From the NCBI GenBank assembly GCA_049522565.1, contig JBEKNT010000014.1, forward strand, positions 1-38,899: a stretch of DNA of 38,899 nt, written 5' to 3'. The translations under genes and the position numbers were made by a program. The notes beneath the pieces were generated by a model. The model had not been told where the DNA came from and did no database searches. It worked only from the letters and a program-made list of their open reading frames with translations. This DNA is from JASHVB01 sp049522565 (GTDB lineage Bacteria > Pseudomonadota > Alphaproteobacteria > Acetobacterales > Acetobacteraceae). The first letter of the stretch is position 1. The number at the start of each line of letters is the position of its first letter. Of this stretch, positions 24,337-33,171 are shown in pieces.

Positions 24337-24474
24337 ATGAACCTGATACTCCTCATCATCATTCTCATGATCCTGTTCGGGGGCGGCGGCTTTTACTTCG
24401 GCGGCCCGTATGTCGGTGGCGGGCTGGGCACGATCCTGCTGATCGTCCTCATCGTCTTGCTGGTGCGAGGATAA
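24337..24474 (+). CDS. 45-residue double-hydrophobic small membrane protein
   Basis: A short ORF with GGAGGG at 24322-24327 and an ATG at 24337. It encodes two strongly hydrophobic segments, LILLIIILMILFGGGGF and GTILLIVLIVLLVRG, joined by a Gly/Tyr/Phe-rich turn (GGGGFYFGGPYVGGG). The composition is like small DUF3309-type membrane peptides of alphaproteobacteria, but I cannot assign it firmly. The ribosome-binding site and clean hydrophobic periodicity argue that it is translated. Function unknown. Confidence 0.68.
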   Translation: MNLILLIIILMILFGGGGFYFGGPYVGGGLGTILLIVLIVLLVRG

Positions 24475-24788
24475 ACGGCGGGACGAAAAAGCGACGACGC
24501 GACCAGCGCGTGAATTGGACTAACACCAACCGGCGAAAAGATTGACCCACGGACGGCGCTACCATCGTCATGCCGGCGCAGGCCGGCATCCACGACGTGC
24601 CTCGGCGCGTGGCGCGAGGTCACGGTCACCGCTCGCCGCGCCGATGAGCGAACAATGCGCTGTGTTGGTATGGGTCAGTACCCAACACCCTCGGGTCGCC
24701 GGCGGTGCCGCCCGCCTCGCGCCCGCCGATTTCCGGCACCCCTGATCCATCAAGGGTTTTTTCATTCTCCGGGCGCAGGGTGGGCGGC
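24475..24788. other. intergenic stretch with a REP-like palindrome
   Basis: A 314-bp gap. At 24566-24597 is a palindrome, CGTC-A-TGCCGGC-x-GCCGGCA-x-GACG type (arms TGCCGGC and GCCGGCA), whose CATGCCGGCGCAGGCCGGCATCC form is a very widespread alphaproteobacterial REP type. The rest shows no gene. Confidence 0.6.
24566..24597. repeat. REP-like palindrome
   Basis: TGCCGGC at 24571-24577 pairs with GCCGGCA at 24582-24588, and outer CGTC/GACG extend the symmetry. It lies between the small membrane protein and the two-gene unit. Confidence 0.7.
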
Positions 24789-25814
24789 ATGGCCGTGATC
24801 AACCTGCCGATGGCCGAATCCTACCAGCCGGTCAGCTTCGCCGAGCGTGGTGTCGATGCGCCTTTCACCGCGCCACTGCTCTCCGGTGCCCGGATGCGCC
24901 CGATGAACCGGTCCGGGATCGAGCTGGTGGTGCCGAACCCGTCCGGCGGCCGCGGCGTCTATATCCTGCCCTGGGACAGCGCCCGCACGCTCTGCCGCCC
25001 GACGGTGCACGACCTGCGGCTGTATGAGGAGCTGCGGCGGCTGCCGGCGCTGACCCCCAGCTCGGTTCGTCTCGCCGCCCGCGTCGTCGCCACCGAGGGA
25101 TTGGCCGGCCACGCGGCCCAGGCCGCCGCCATCGCCGCGGCAACCGGTGACGCGGCGGCTCGGCTGCGCACGGTCTCCCTGCTCTGGCTGGCACTGCGCT
25201 CCGCCGCCCTGCCCGGGCTGACACCGGAGGCGGTCTCGCGCGATCTCGATGCGCTCGGCGCGCTGTTCGCCCCGATCGGCCTGCCGCCCAACGCCGACGC
25301 GGCCCGCCTGCCGACGCTGCTCGCCGATTTGGCCACCCTGCGCGCCGAGACCGACATGTGGGCGAAGGTCAATGCGGGGGAGGCGATCGCCGCGCTGGCC
25401 GCCATGGTGGCCGCCGCCGCCGCCCTGGTGATCAGCGCCGCCGCTATCCTCGTGCAGAATACCCGTGGCCTGGCGGCGGATGTCCCGGCGCTGCTGCACC
25501 AGTGGGCTCGCACTCCGGACGAGCTGACGGAGCGGATTGCCCGAACCGAATGGCTGCTGGACGGCTGGCATCGCATCATCCTGCTGTGGCGCGACGCCAG
25601 ATGGCCCACCGCGCAACGCGCCGCTTTGCTGGAAATGGCACAGCTCGTCCCGGACCTGCCGGAGGAAGCGGCCGAGTGGACCGGGCAGCAGTGGGCGAGC
25701 TTGCAGCCCGGCCATGACTGCCGGGTCATCAGCCTGAGTGAGGGTTGGCGTACCGGCAGCGCCAGCTTCGGCCTGATCGCGCGCAATGAGCGCCTGCGGG
25801 CGCTCTCCGCGTGA
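24789..25814 (+). CDS. conserved-looking protein of unknown function with one membrane segment
   Basis: A 341-residue protein I cannot assign to a family. The N-terminal half has a structured look (MAVINLPMAESYQPVSFAER, then GVYILPWDSARTLCRPTVHDLRLYEEL). An Ala-rich hydrophobic segment AALAAMVAAAAALVISAAAILVQ lies near the middle, compatible with a transmembrane helix. The C-terminal half resembles a helical domain (WLLDGWHRIILLWRDARWP; EEAAEWTGQQWASL). The ATG at 24789 has AGGGTGGG upstream; the frame from 24705 reads intergenic DNA. It is followed after 10 bp by a second unknown gene, so the two are surely one operon. Alanine/arginine codon use is like the rest of the window. Confidence 0.75.
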   Translation: MAVINLPMAESYQPVSFAERGVDAPFTAPLLSGARMRPMNRSGIELVVPNPSGGRGVYILPWDSARTLCRPTVHDLRLYEELRRLPALTPSSVRLAARVVATEGLAGHAAQAAAIAAATGDAAARLRTVSLLWLALRSAALPGLTPEAVSRDLDALGALFAPIGLPPNADAARLPTLLADLATLRAETDMWAKVNAGEAIAALAAMVAAAAALVISAAAILVQNTRGLAADVPALLHQWARTPDELTERIARTEWLLDGWHRIILLWRDARWPTAQRAALLEMAQLVPDLPEEAAEWTGQQWASLQPGHDCRVISLSEGWRTGSASFGLIARNERLRALSA

Positions 25815-25824
25815 CGGGGCGACG

Positions 25825-27075
25825 ATGATGGCGCAGAAGTCCGGCGGCTCCTCGGGACGCGACATCCGCGAACTCGGCCGCCGCCTGGCGGAGGCGCCGG
25901 ATGCCGAGGTGGCGCGCGCGGTCGCTGTGGTGGACCAGTTGCCGCACCGCGGGGGTGCCGACCAGTTGATCGAGCCGCTGCGCCGGCGGCTGGCCCAACT
26001 GCGTCCGCCGCGGCCGTTGCGCTTCACCCGCCTGCTGTTCCTGCCGCTGGAGCCGCTGATCGTGCCGCCGCCACGCTGGCAGCCGCATCTACCCACCATC
26101 CCGCGGTCGGCCTTGACGCCGCTCGCCGCCACGGTGCGGGCCGGGCTCGGCGCCGAGGCCGCGGCGATCGATGCGCTGATCCGGGCATTGTCCGCGCACC
26201 AGACCGAGGCCGTCGCCCGCGCCGGCGACCTGCTGTGGCCGCGCGCGGCCGGTTTGCTCGCCGCCGCGCCGCTGCCGGTCGGCTGGGCCGAAACCGGGCT
26301 GAACGTGGCGCTGTATCCGGCGCTGGCGCGGCGGATTGGCGCGGTGCTGACGCAGGCCCCGCTGCTGCGGGAACTCGTCGCCGAGGCCGACGCCGGCATC
26401 GCGTCGCCCCGGCTGGCGCCAATTCAGGCCATGCTCGCCGATGTCCGGGCGCGCTGTCCGGACGCGCTGACCATGCTGATCACTCTGCTGCTGGCGAAGT
26501 TGCCGCAACTCGCCGCGCTGCTGGCTGAAATCGCGCCGGAGCTGGGCCCATCCGGGGAAACCGCGCTGCGGCAAGCCGGCCAGGACGCAACCGAGGCGTT
26601 GCTGGTGGGCCTCGAAACCGGCGGCGGAATGGAAATCGCGGTTTCTCGCATCGACCTGGCGGATGCCGCCCAGGAGATACGGCGCACCGTGACGCTGCTG
26701 CGGCAACTGGCGGAACGCACCGACGTCCCCCAGATGCGCGCGCGCGAGCAAGCGATCCGCCAGCGGCTCGATGCCGGCTGCCGACAGCGATTTGCCCAGG
26801 CCATGACCGCCGAGTTCCTGCCGTTGTTGCGCCAGCCGCCGGCCGGGAGCGACGCCGCTGCGGAGAATGCACTGGAAACGACGGCGCGGCATCTGCGGGA
26901 ACTGGAGAGCGAAGCGCGCGTCATTGGCGGCGGCGACGCCTATGACGCGCAGTTGCGCGAGGCCGCCGCGGCGGTGCGGGCCGGTGGGGCCGGGATGACC
27001 CTGGCCGCGCGGGTGCGGCTGGTCGAGATTCTCGCAGGTCCGGAGGCGGCCATGGCGCTGCTACGGCCGGGGTAG
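25825..27075 (+). CDS. helical protein of unknown function, partner of the preceding gene
   Basis: A 416-residue soluble, Leu/Ala/Arg-rich, mostly helical protein. The N-terminal part (SGRDIRELGRRLAEAPDAEVARAVAVVDQL) is followed by a Pro-rich FTRLLFLPLEPLIVPPPRWQ segment, a helical body (LTMLITLLLAKLPQLAALLAEI), and a C-terminal coiled-coil-like stretch (VSRIDLADAAQEIRRTVTLLRQLAERTDVPQMRAREQAIRQRL). No catalytic motif is seen. The start is taken at the ATG at 25825 or 25828, 10-13 bases after the preceding stop. A hairpin repeat follows the stop. Confidence 0.7.
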   Translation: MMAQKSGGSSGRDIRELGRRLAEAPDAEVARAVAVVDQLPHRGGADQLIEPLRRRLAQLRPPRPLRFTRLLFLPLEPLIVPPPRWQPHLPTIPRSALTPLAATVRAGLGAEAAAIDALIRALSAHQTEAVARAGDLLWPRAAGLLAAAPLPVGWAETGLNVALYPALARRIGAVLTQAPLLRELVAEADAGIASPRLAPIQAMLADVRARCPDALTMLITLLLAKLPQLAALLAEIAPELGPSGETALRQAGQDATEALLVGLETGGGMEIAVSRIDLADAAQEIRRTVTLLRQLAERTDVPQMRAREQAIRQRLDAGCRQRFAQAMTAEFLPLLRQPPAGSDAAAENALETTARHLRELESEARVIGGGDAYDAQLREAAAAVRAGGAGMTLAARVRLVEILAGPEAAMALLRPG

Positions 27076-27082
27076 CAAGGAA

Positions 27083-27246
27083 ACCTCTCCCGCTGCGCGG
27101 GAGAGGTCGAGGTGCGCAGCACCGAGGGTGAGGGTGTCGCGTGCCGCACGCTATTGAACAAGCAAGTCGGGCCGTGCGCCGACCCGATCGCTCTCACCCG
27201 CGACGCTCTCGCGCCTCGACCGCTCCCGCGCGTGGCGCGGGAGCGG
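27083..27246. repeat. composite palindrome between convergent genes
   Basis: Hairpin CCTCTCCCGC/GCGGGAGAGG (27085-27107) and hairpin CCGCTCCCGCG/CGCGGGAGCGG (27220-27246) bracket an inner inverted pair, GGTCGAGG and CCTCGACC, and GGGTGAGGG versus CTCTCACCC. It is a relative of the element at 3780-3872. It lies exactly between the stop at 27075 and the minus-strand stop at 27247-27249, so it probably ends transcription from both sides. Confidence 0.75.
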
Positions 27247-29772
27247 TTACAGCGTCAGCCGCGCCTCGATCACGTCGGGTTCTTCCGGCAAGCGCCGGAG
27301 CGAAAAACCGAGATGCCGTACGAAAGCCAGCATCGGCGCGTTTTCCGCCAGCACCTGGCCGACCACCTCGGCCATTCCGCATTGCCGCGCCCAGTCGATC
27401 AGCCGCTGCATCAGGTGCGACGCCAACCCGTGCCCCTTCACATCCGGCTGCACGATCACGGCGAATTCGCCGCTGCGCCCGCCTGGCTCGCGCACCAGCC
27501 GCGCCACGCCGACGGTCTCGCCGGTCGCCTCGCGCGCCGCGATGAACGCCATCTCGCGGTCGTAATCCACCTGGGTCAGCCGCGCCATCTGCTCTTGCGA
27601 CAGCTCGCGCATGGTGGAGAAGAACCGATACCGCACGTCCATCGCCGGCAGCCGGCTGAAAAATCCGCCATGCTGTTCGGCGTCTTCCGGGCGGATCGGC
27701 CGGACGACGAAGCTCTCGCCACCGCCCGACCAAAGCTCGACCAGTTCGGACGGGTAGGGTGCGATCGCCAGCATCGCCGGCGGCGCGTCGGCGGCGCGCA
27801 ACCGCAGCCAGGCATCCGCCGCGGTCACCCCGGCCGCATCGGCGAACAAGGCCGGAATCTCCAGTTCGGCAATCTCCGGCCAATCGACGATCAACTGGCT
27901 GATCCGCACCAGCGCCTCAGCGGCGGCCGGTTCATCGGCCGCCGGCATGTCGCGCAGCGCCTGGCCAAGCATGGCGCCGACGTGGCAACGCCCGATCAGG
28001 CCATGCGCCAGCGGCAGGTTGAGCGGCGGCAGGTCCATCGCGAGGTCCTGTATTCCGTCCGCCACCGTGCCGCCCGGGCCGAAGGCGATGACCGGCCCGA
28101 ACGTCGGATCGTCGGCCACGCGCACTCCGAACTCGCGCGCCCGGGCGACCTGGCGCTGCACCAGGATCCCGGAGTCGGGCGCGGTGCGCGCGCGCCGCGT
28201 CTGTCGTGCGACCAGCAGCCGGGCCGCGGCCCGAGCCTCATCCGCGTCGTGCAGGTCCAGCACCAGCGCGCCTGGCGGGCGTTCGCGCGGCGGCACCGCC
28301 TGGCGTAGCTTCGCCACCACGGGAAAGCCCAGCAACAATGCGGCTTCGGGGGCATCCTCGGCGCGGGCGACGGAGCGTGTGGGGACACCGGGGATGCCGT
28401 AGGCCGCCAGCACGTCGAGTGCCTCGTCCTGGAACAGCCCCAACCGTCCGGACCGCCGGACCTGCGCGAATACCCGGCGCACGGCGGCGCGGTCCGGCGC
28501 CACCGACAGCACCGTGCTGGGCGGCAGTTCGCGCGCCGCGGCACGGTTGCGCCGGTCGCGCACCAGGTGCTGGAAGCCCCGCACCGCCTGGGCCGGCGTG
28601 GCGAAGACCGCCAGGCCGGCTTTCGCCAGCGTAGCGCGATGTAGCGCGCCGGTGGTCTCGCCCATGGCGCAGACCAGCAGCGGCACGCGCATCGACGGTG
28701 CGGCCGACTCGACCACCGCCATTGTCGTCGCGTCGGTCGCGCCATCAGGCGCGTGCACCACCAGCACACCGCCGACCCCCGGCGTTGCCGCCACCGAGGC
28801 GATCGTCGCCGCGAGTTGTGCCGTCGCGTCGAGCGGCACATGGACGATGCCATGCTCGGTGCCCGGCAGGTCGGCGAGACGCAGTCCGTCTTGCAGGGCG
28901 GCATCGGCGGCGAGCCGGCCGGCGCCGATGGCATTGGTGACGATCGCCAGCGCCTCGCCGCGGGCCGGGCGGGCACGGGACAGGGTTTCCGCGGCGGCCA
29001 GCAGGTCCTCGAACCGGCTGACGCTCAGCACGCCGGCACGACGCAAGGCGGCCTCGAAGGCCAGCTCGGCCTCGCCTGACCCGTCGTCCAGCAGGCGGCC
29101 GCCGGCGCGGATCGCCACCACCGGGCGCAGCCGAGCCGCCGCGCGGGCGGCGGACAGGAACGCGCGGTGGTCCTTCAGCCGGCGGATGTCGAGCAGAATG
29201 GCACCGGTGTTGGAATCCCGGCAGAGCCAGTCGAGCGCGCGGCCGAAGCCGATATCCGCGTTGCCGCCGATGCCGATGATATGGCTGAAGCCAACGCCGT
29301 TCGGTCCGGCCCAGTCGATCACCGCGCGGCACAGCGCAGCGGATTGCGACACCAGCCCGAGGCGGCCCGGCGGCGGCGGGATGTGCGCGCGCGTGGCGTT
29401 CAGGCCGATGCCGGGGACGGCGATGCCGAAGGAGTGCGGGCCGAGCAAGTGCACGCCGGTGCGCCGGACGGCTTCCGGCAGGCCGTCGGCCGGGCCGGGC
29501 ACGATTGCGGCGTAGCAGCCGATGCCTGCCAGAGCCTCCAGCGCCGGGGCGATGGTGGCCGGCGGGCCGGCGAGAATCGCCAGATCGGGCGCGGCGGACA
29601 GCTCGGCCGGGCTTTCCGCCGACTGCACTGTGCCGCGAAACGCGCCGAGGCTGAGGTTGGCGGAGATCTGCGCGCCGACCGCGGTGCTGGCGCCGACTAC
29701 CGCCACCGAGCGTGGCCGAAACAGGGAATCGGGGTTGAAGCGCCCGGCGGAGTTAAGACGAGGAACGGTCAT
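27247..29772 (-). CDS. Pat-type protein acetyltransferase: ADP-forming acyl-CoA synthetase-like domain fused to GNAT
   Basis: An 841-residue protein. Residues about 14-690 resemble the alpha and beta parts of ADP-forming acyl-CoA synthetases: RSVAVVGAS (CoA-binding fold), RLGLVSQSAALCRAVIDWA, SHIIGIGGNADIGF, and an ATP-grasp region with LAAYGIPGVPTR and GFPVVAKLR. The last ~150 residues are a GNAT domain (FVVRPIRPEDAEQHGGFF; VKGHGLASHLMQRLIDWA acetyl-CoA loop; FVRHLGFSL). The catalytic phospho-histidine loop (SHTGAL type) expected around residues 222-248 is missing; the sequence reads RAGGRLLDDGSGEAELAF. The same loss is known for Salmonella Pat and E. coli PatZ, which acetylate lysines of acetyl-CoA synthetase. 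I therefore predict a lysine acetyltransferase, not a ligase. Confidence 0.88.
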   Translation of the reverse strand: MTVPRLNSAGRFNPDSLFRPRSVAVVGASTAVGAQISANLSLGAFRGTVQSAESPAELSAAPDLAILAGPPATIAPALEALAGIGCYAAIVPGPADGLPEAVRRTGVHLLGPHSFGIAVPGIGLNATRAHIPPPPGRLGLVSQSAALCRAVIDWAGPNGVGFSHIIGIGGNADIGFGRALDWLCRDSNTGAILLDIRRLKDHRAFLSAARAAARLRPVVAIRAGGRLLDDGSGEAELAFEAALRRAGVLSVSRFEDLLAAAETLSRARPARGEALAIVTNAIGAGRLAADAALQDGLRLADLPGTEHGIVHVPLDATAQLAATIASVAATPGVGGVLVVHAPDGATDATTMAVVESAAPSMRVPLLVCAMGETTGALHRATLAKAGLAVFATPAQAVRGFQHLVRDRRNRAAARELPPSTVLSVAPDRAAVRRVFAQVRRSGRLGLFQDEALDVLAAYGIPGVPTRSVARAEDAPEAALLLGFPVVAKLRQAVPPRERPPGALVLDLHDADEARAAARLLVARQTRRARTAPDSGILVQRQVARAREFGVRVADDPTFGPVIAFGPGGTVADGIQDLAMDLPPLNLPLAHGLIGRCHVGAMLGQALRDMPAADEPAAAEALVRISQLIVDWPEIAELEIPALFADAAGVTAADAWLRLRAADAPPAMLAIAPYPSELVELWSGGGESFVVRPIRPEDAEQHGGFFSRLPAMDVRYRFFSTMRELSQEQMARLTQVDYDREMAFIAAREATGETVGVARLVREPGGRSGEFAVIVQPDVKGHGLASHLMQRLIDWARQCGMAEVVGQVLAENAPMLAFVRHLGFSLRRLPEEPDVIEARLTL

Positions 29773-30312
29773 GATGAGCCGCGGCTATGATGCGGCGCAA
29801 CATAAGGGCGCGGCGGGGCGGCGATGCAAGCGTCGCGCGCGCCGGAGGGAGGCGTTGCATGGCAGCCGGTCGCGCAGCGCTGGGGGCGATGCCGGTGCGA
29901 CACGGTCGGCCGATACGGTGGGGTGACCGCGGCGAATCCCCTTCCGTCGTCCACCAACGGAATCCGCGGGCGGTCGCATGCACCGCGCGCTACGGCCTGC
30001 CGATCGTGACGCAGCATATCGCTGTGCCGTGGCCGCTTGCCATGATGCGGGATGGCGATGCGCAGCCGGCCAGGTCGAACATGCGCTATGCGTTCCATAC
30101 CAGGTCGGTGTTGCGCCAGTTTCTGGCGATGGTACGGCAGACAGCACAGACGTATCGCGTCGATCATGCATAACCGTGGGCGTGCAGGGACGGGTTGCCA
30201 CACCGAACACCGCCCCGGCTTGACCGGCGCCGTCATCGCGGCACCCTTGATGTCAGTGCGGCGCCGGTCGATCACGCAGCGCGCACGCGGGGCAGAGAAG
30301 GGGAGACACTGC
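29773..30312. other. 540-bp intergenic stretch, no gene seen
   Basis: Frames in this region have Arg/His/Pro-rich, non-periodic translations on both strands and no ribosome-binding sites, so none is listed as a gene. GGGGAGA at 30299-30304 belongs to the esterase start at 30313. The stretch should contain the promoters of the divergent acetyltransferase and esterase genes. Confidence 0.5.
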
Positions 30313-31263
30313 ATGGCCGACCGCTCGCGTTGGGATCCGGAAATGGCCGCCTTCACCGCGGCGGCCGAGGCTGCTGCCGCCAAGTATCCGCCGGTCCGGC
30401 TGGAGGTGCCGCTCGATCCACACCGTGCCACCAACGATGCGCTGAACCTGCCCTTCGCGCGCGGCGGACCGGCAATGGCAGAGACCGCCGATCGCTGGAT
30501 TGCCGCGCACGGGCGACGGATTTTCTGCCGCGTCTATCGGCCGCGCGTCGACCGCGCGTTGCCGACGATGGTGTATTTCCACGGCGGCGGCTGGGTCTGG
30601 GCCTCGGTCGATACGCATGACCGGCTGGTGCGCGAATATTGCGCCGCCGGCGACGTGGCGGCCGTGTCGGTGGATTATGCGCTATCGCCGGAAGCGAAGT
30701 TTCCGCAGGCGTTGGAGGAATGCATCGCAGTGCTGCGATGGATTGCCGCGCATGGCGCCGAGTGGGGCCTCGATACGTCGCGTCTGCTGGTCGGCGGCGA
30801 TTCGGCCGGTGGCAACCTGGCGCTGGCCACCGCTCTGCTGGCGCGCGACACCGGCGGACCGGCGCTGCGCGGTATCCTGACGGCCTACCCGGTGAGCGAC
30901 AGCGCGCTGGACACCCCGAGCTATCAGGAATTCGGCGATGGTTCGTGCGGCCTGAGCCGCGACAGGATGGCGTTCTACTGGTCGGTCTACGTGCCGCACG
31001 CCGCGGACCGGCTGCACCCGCTCGCCGCCCCGCTGCGCGCCGATCTGCGCGGACTGCCGCCGGTGCTGGTGCATCTGGCGGAACTGGACGTGCTGCGGAG
31101 CGAGGGCGAGGCGTTGGTGGGGCGGCTGCGCGAGGCCGGCGTGGCGGTGGAGACGGAGATTTTCCCCGGTGTGGTGCACGGCTTCCTGCGCGCCATGGCG
31201 ACGGTGGGCAAGGCGCGCGACGCGGTCGCCAAGGCGGGGGCTTGGCTTCGCGGGTTGGGGTAA
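30313..31263 (+). CDS. alpha/beta hydrolase, hormone-sensitive lipase (HSL) family esterase
   Basis: A 316-residue esterase. The HSL oxyanion-hole motif is HGGGW (90-94). The nucleophile elbow is GDSAGG (162-167, Ser164), Asp259 lies in AELDVLRSEG, and His289 in VVHGF completes the triad. The helical cap at the N-terminus (DPEMAAFTAAAEAAAAKYPP) is usual for the family. The ATG at 30313 follows GGGGAGA; the in-frame extension to 30052 is intergenic. No signal peptide, so cytoplasmic. Substrate probably short-chain esters; the natural one is unknown. Confidence 0.9.
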   Translation: MADRSRWDPEMAAFTAAAEAAAAKYPPVRLEVPLDPHRATNDALNLPFARGGPAMAETADRWIAAHGRRIFCRVYRPRVDRALPTMVYFHGGGWVWASVDTHDRLVREYCAAGDVAAVSVDYALSPEAKFPQALEECIAVLRWIAAHGAEWGLDTSRLLVGGDSAGGNLALATALLARDTGGPALRGILTAYPVSDSALDTPSYQEFGDGSCGLSRDRMAFYWSVYVPHAADRLHPLAAPLRADLRGLPPVLVHLAELDVLRSEGEALVGRLREAGVAVETEIFPGVVHGFLRAMATVGKARDAVAKAGAWLRGLG

Positions 31264-31357
31264 GTGTGAGGGGCGCAGGACAGTGCAAACGGGAGCCGTC
31301 GCGCCAAATGCGTGGTAGGACCCATCCTGACCACCGACGCAGGCGGAGGCGTATAAC

Positions 31358-31807
31358 ATGAGCGATTACGACACCGGCCTGCTGCTCTGGAGCGAGCGCC
31401 AGGCTGCTCTGCTGCGGCGGGCTGCCGCCGGCGAGCGGGTCAACGATCAGGTGGACTGGGAACACGTCGCGGCGGAAATCGAGTCCTTGGGCAAGAGCGA
31501 CAGGCGCCAACTGACCAACCGGATTCGGACTATCCTGACCCACCTGATCAAGCAGCAGACGTCTCCGGCTGCGGAACCACGACCGGGCTGGCACGAAACG
31601 ATCATCGAGCAGCGTGCCGAAATCCGGACTCTGTTGGAAGACAGCCCCAGCCTGCGGTCCACCGTGCCGACGATCGTCAGCAAGGAACTGCCCGCTGCCC
31701 GCGCTGCGGCCCTTGCCTTCCTGACCGACCACAACGAGCAGTCGCGCGTTGACCTGGCCGAGCTTGATTTCACAGCGGATCAAGTACTCGGTCCCTGGAT
31801 GCCATGA
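31358..31807 (+). CDS. DUF29 family protein
   Basis: A 149-residue protein matching the DUF29 pattern: YDTGLLLWSERQAALLRR at the start, VDWEHVAAEIESLGKSDRRQLTNRIRTILTHLIK in the middle, and a helical C-terminus ending in DLAELDFTADQVLGPW. The family is widespread in cyanobacteria and alphaproteobacteria; its role is unknown. It lies in the gap between the esterase and the convergent Nramp-family gene (stop at 31843), with no shared operon evident. Confidence 0.87.
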   Translation: MSDYDTGLLLWSERQAALLRRAAAGERVNDQVDWEHVAAEIESLGKSDRRQLTNRIRTILTHLIKQQTSPAAEPRPGWHETIIEQRAEIRTLLEDSPSLRSTVPTIVSKELPAARAAALAFLTDHNEQSRVDLAELDFTADQVLGPWMP

Positions 31808-31842
31808 GTGGCAGCCGTAGCGAACCAACTGCTGCGACCCAA

Positions 31843-33171
31843 TCACCAGGTCGCAAACATGATCGCCACCGCGACCGCCATCGTGCCGGTGCACAGCCAC
31901 CCGATCGCCCATAGCGGCCGCGGCAGCACGAAGCGGCCCATCACGTCGCGGCGCATCGCCATGAGCATGATGATCGCCATCAGCGGCACCGCCACCACGC
32001 CGTTGATCACCGCCGACCAGAACAGCGCCTTGATCGGATCCAGCCCGACGAAGTTGATCAGGATGCCGATCAGCGTGGACACCGCAATCGTGCCGTAGAA
32101 CGCTTTGGCATCGAGCGGCTTGCGATCCAGGCCGGTGGTCCATCCCAGCGCCTCGCCGAGCGCATAGGCGCCCGTCCCGGCCAGCACCGGCACCGCGAGC
32201 AGACCGATGCCGATGATGCCGCCTGCGAACAGCGTGAAGGTGAACATCCCGGCGATCGGCCGCAACGCCTCGGCCGCCTGGGACGAGGTCTGGATGTCGG
32301 TGACGCCATGCGCGTTCAAGGTCGCCGCGGTGCTGACGATGATGAACAGGCTGACCACGTTCGAATACGCCATGCCGATATACGTATCGAACCGCATCCG
32401 TCCGATCTCCGCCGGCGCCTGCTCGGGCGCATCGAGCAATGGTTGCGCCAAAGGATCGATCCGCTCGTCCTCCGCCTCCTGTGACGATTGCCAGAAGAAG
32501 CAATAGGGCGTGATCGTCGTGCCCAGCACCGCCACCACGGTGACGACGTAATCCTTGCTAAGCGAAAAGTTCGGCACAAAGGTGCGATACAGCACAAGCC
32601 CCCAGGGCACGTGCACCACCAGCGCGACCGCCACATAAGAAAGCAGGATGAAGCTGCCCCATTTCAGGATGGCGACATAACGCTCGTAGCTGATGAACAC
32701 CTCGAGCACGACGCAGCCGATCGCGAAGCCGACGACATACAGGCTGGTCGGGCCGCCGAGCAGCAACGTCAGCGCCGCCCCCATCGCACCGAGATCGGCA
32801 CCGAGATTGATGATGTTCGCCGCCAGCAGCAACCCGACGATGGCACGCAGCAGCCAGGACGGGTAATGCGCGCGGATGTTGCCGGCGATGCCCTGGCCGG
32901 TCACGCGGCCGATGCGCGCGCTGATCTCCTGGATGGCTACCATCAGCGGGAAGCAGAACAGCATCACCCAGCACATCGCGTAGCCGAACTGCGCGCCGGT
33001 TTGCGAGTAGGTGGCGATCCCGCTCGGATCGTCGTCGGAGGCGCCGGTAATCAACCCCGGGCCGAGCCGGCCGAGCCATCCCTTGGGTGCGGGGCCTCGG
33101 CGAGCACGGTGCCGGGCGATGCGGGCCGCCAGTATGGCGCGTGCCCTGGCTTCGGTGTTCGTGAGCGTCAT
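31843..33171 (-). CDS. Nramp-family transporter with non-canonical metal-site motifs
   Basis: A 442-residue protein with eleven to twelve helices of the Nramp/SLC11 fold. Helix 1 reads GLITGASDDDPSGIATYSQTGAQFG, in which the canonical metal-binding DPGN is DPSG (Asp48 kept, Asn replaced by Gly51). Helix 6 reads AVLGTTITPYCFFWQSSQ; the canonical A-x-x-M-P-H is T-T-I-T-P-Y, so the metal-ligating Met is Thr221 and the His is Tyr223. A hydrophilic loop QEAEDERIDPLAQPLLDAPEQ follows. Loss of the soft Met ligand suggests preference for something other than Mn/Fe, for example Mg, as in NRAMP-related Mg transporters; that is inference. No strong Shine-Dalgarno precedes the start. Confidence 0.87.
   Translation of the reverse strand: MTLTNTEARARAILAARIARHRARRGPAPKGWLGRLGPGLITGASDDDPSGIATYSQTGAQFGYAMCWVMLFCFPLMVAIQEISARIGRVTGQGIAGNIRAHYPSWLLRAIVGLLLAANIINLGADLGAMGAALTLLLGGPTSLYVVGFAIGCVVLEVFISYERYVAILKWGSFILLSYVAVALVVHVPWGLVLYRTFVPNFSLSKDYVVTVVAVLGTTITPYCFFWQSSQEAEDERIDPLAQPLLDAPEQAPAEIGRMRFDTYIGMAYSNVVSLFIIVSTAATLNAHGVTDIQTSSQAAEALRPIAGMFTFTLFAGGIIGIGLLAVPVLAGTGAYALGEALGWTTGLDRKPLDAKAFYGTIAVSTLIGILINFVGLDPIKALFWSAVINGVVAVPLMAIIMLMAMRRDVMGRFVLPRPLWAIGWLCTGTMAVAVAIMFATW

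Noticed and set aside
29787..30173. A 128-residue plus-strand frame upstream of the esterase
   Set aside because: No ribosome-binding site, Arg/Met-rich and without periodic hydrophobicity.
30353..32503. A 716-residue minus-strand frame covering part of the esterase, DUF29 and Nramp genes
   Set aside because: It crosses three genes with recognised motifs and its composition is that of a shadow.
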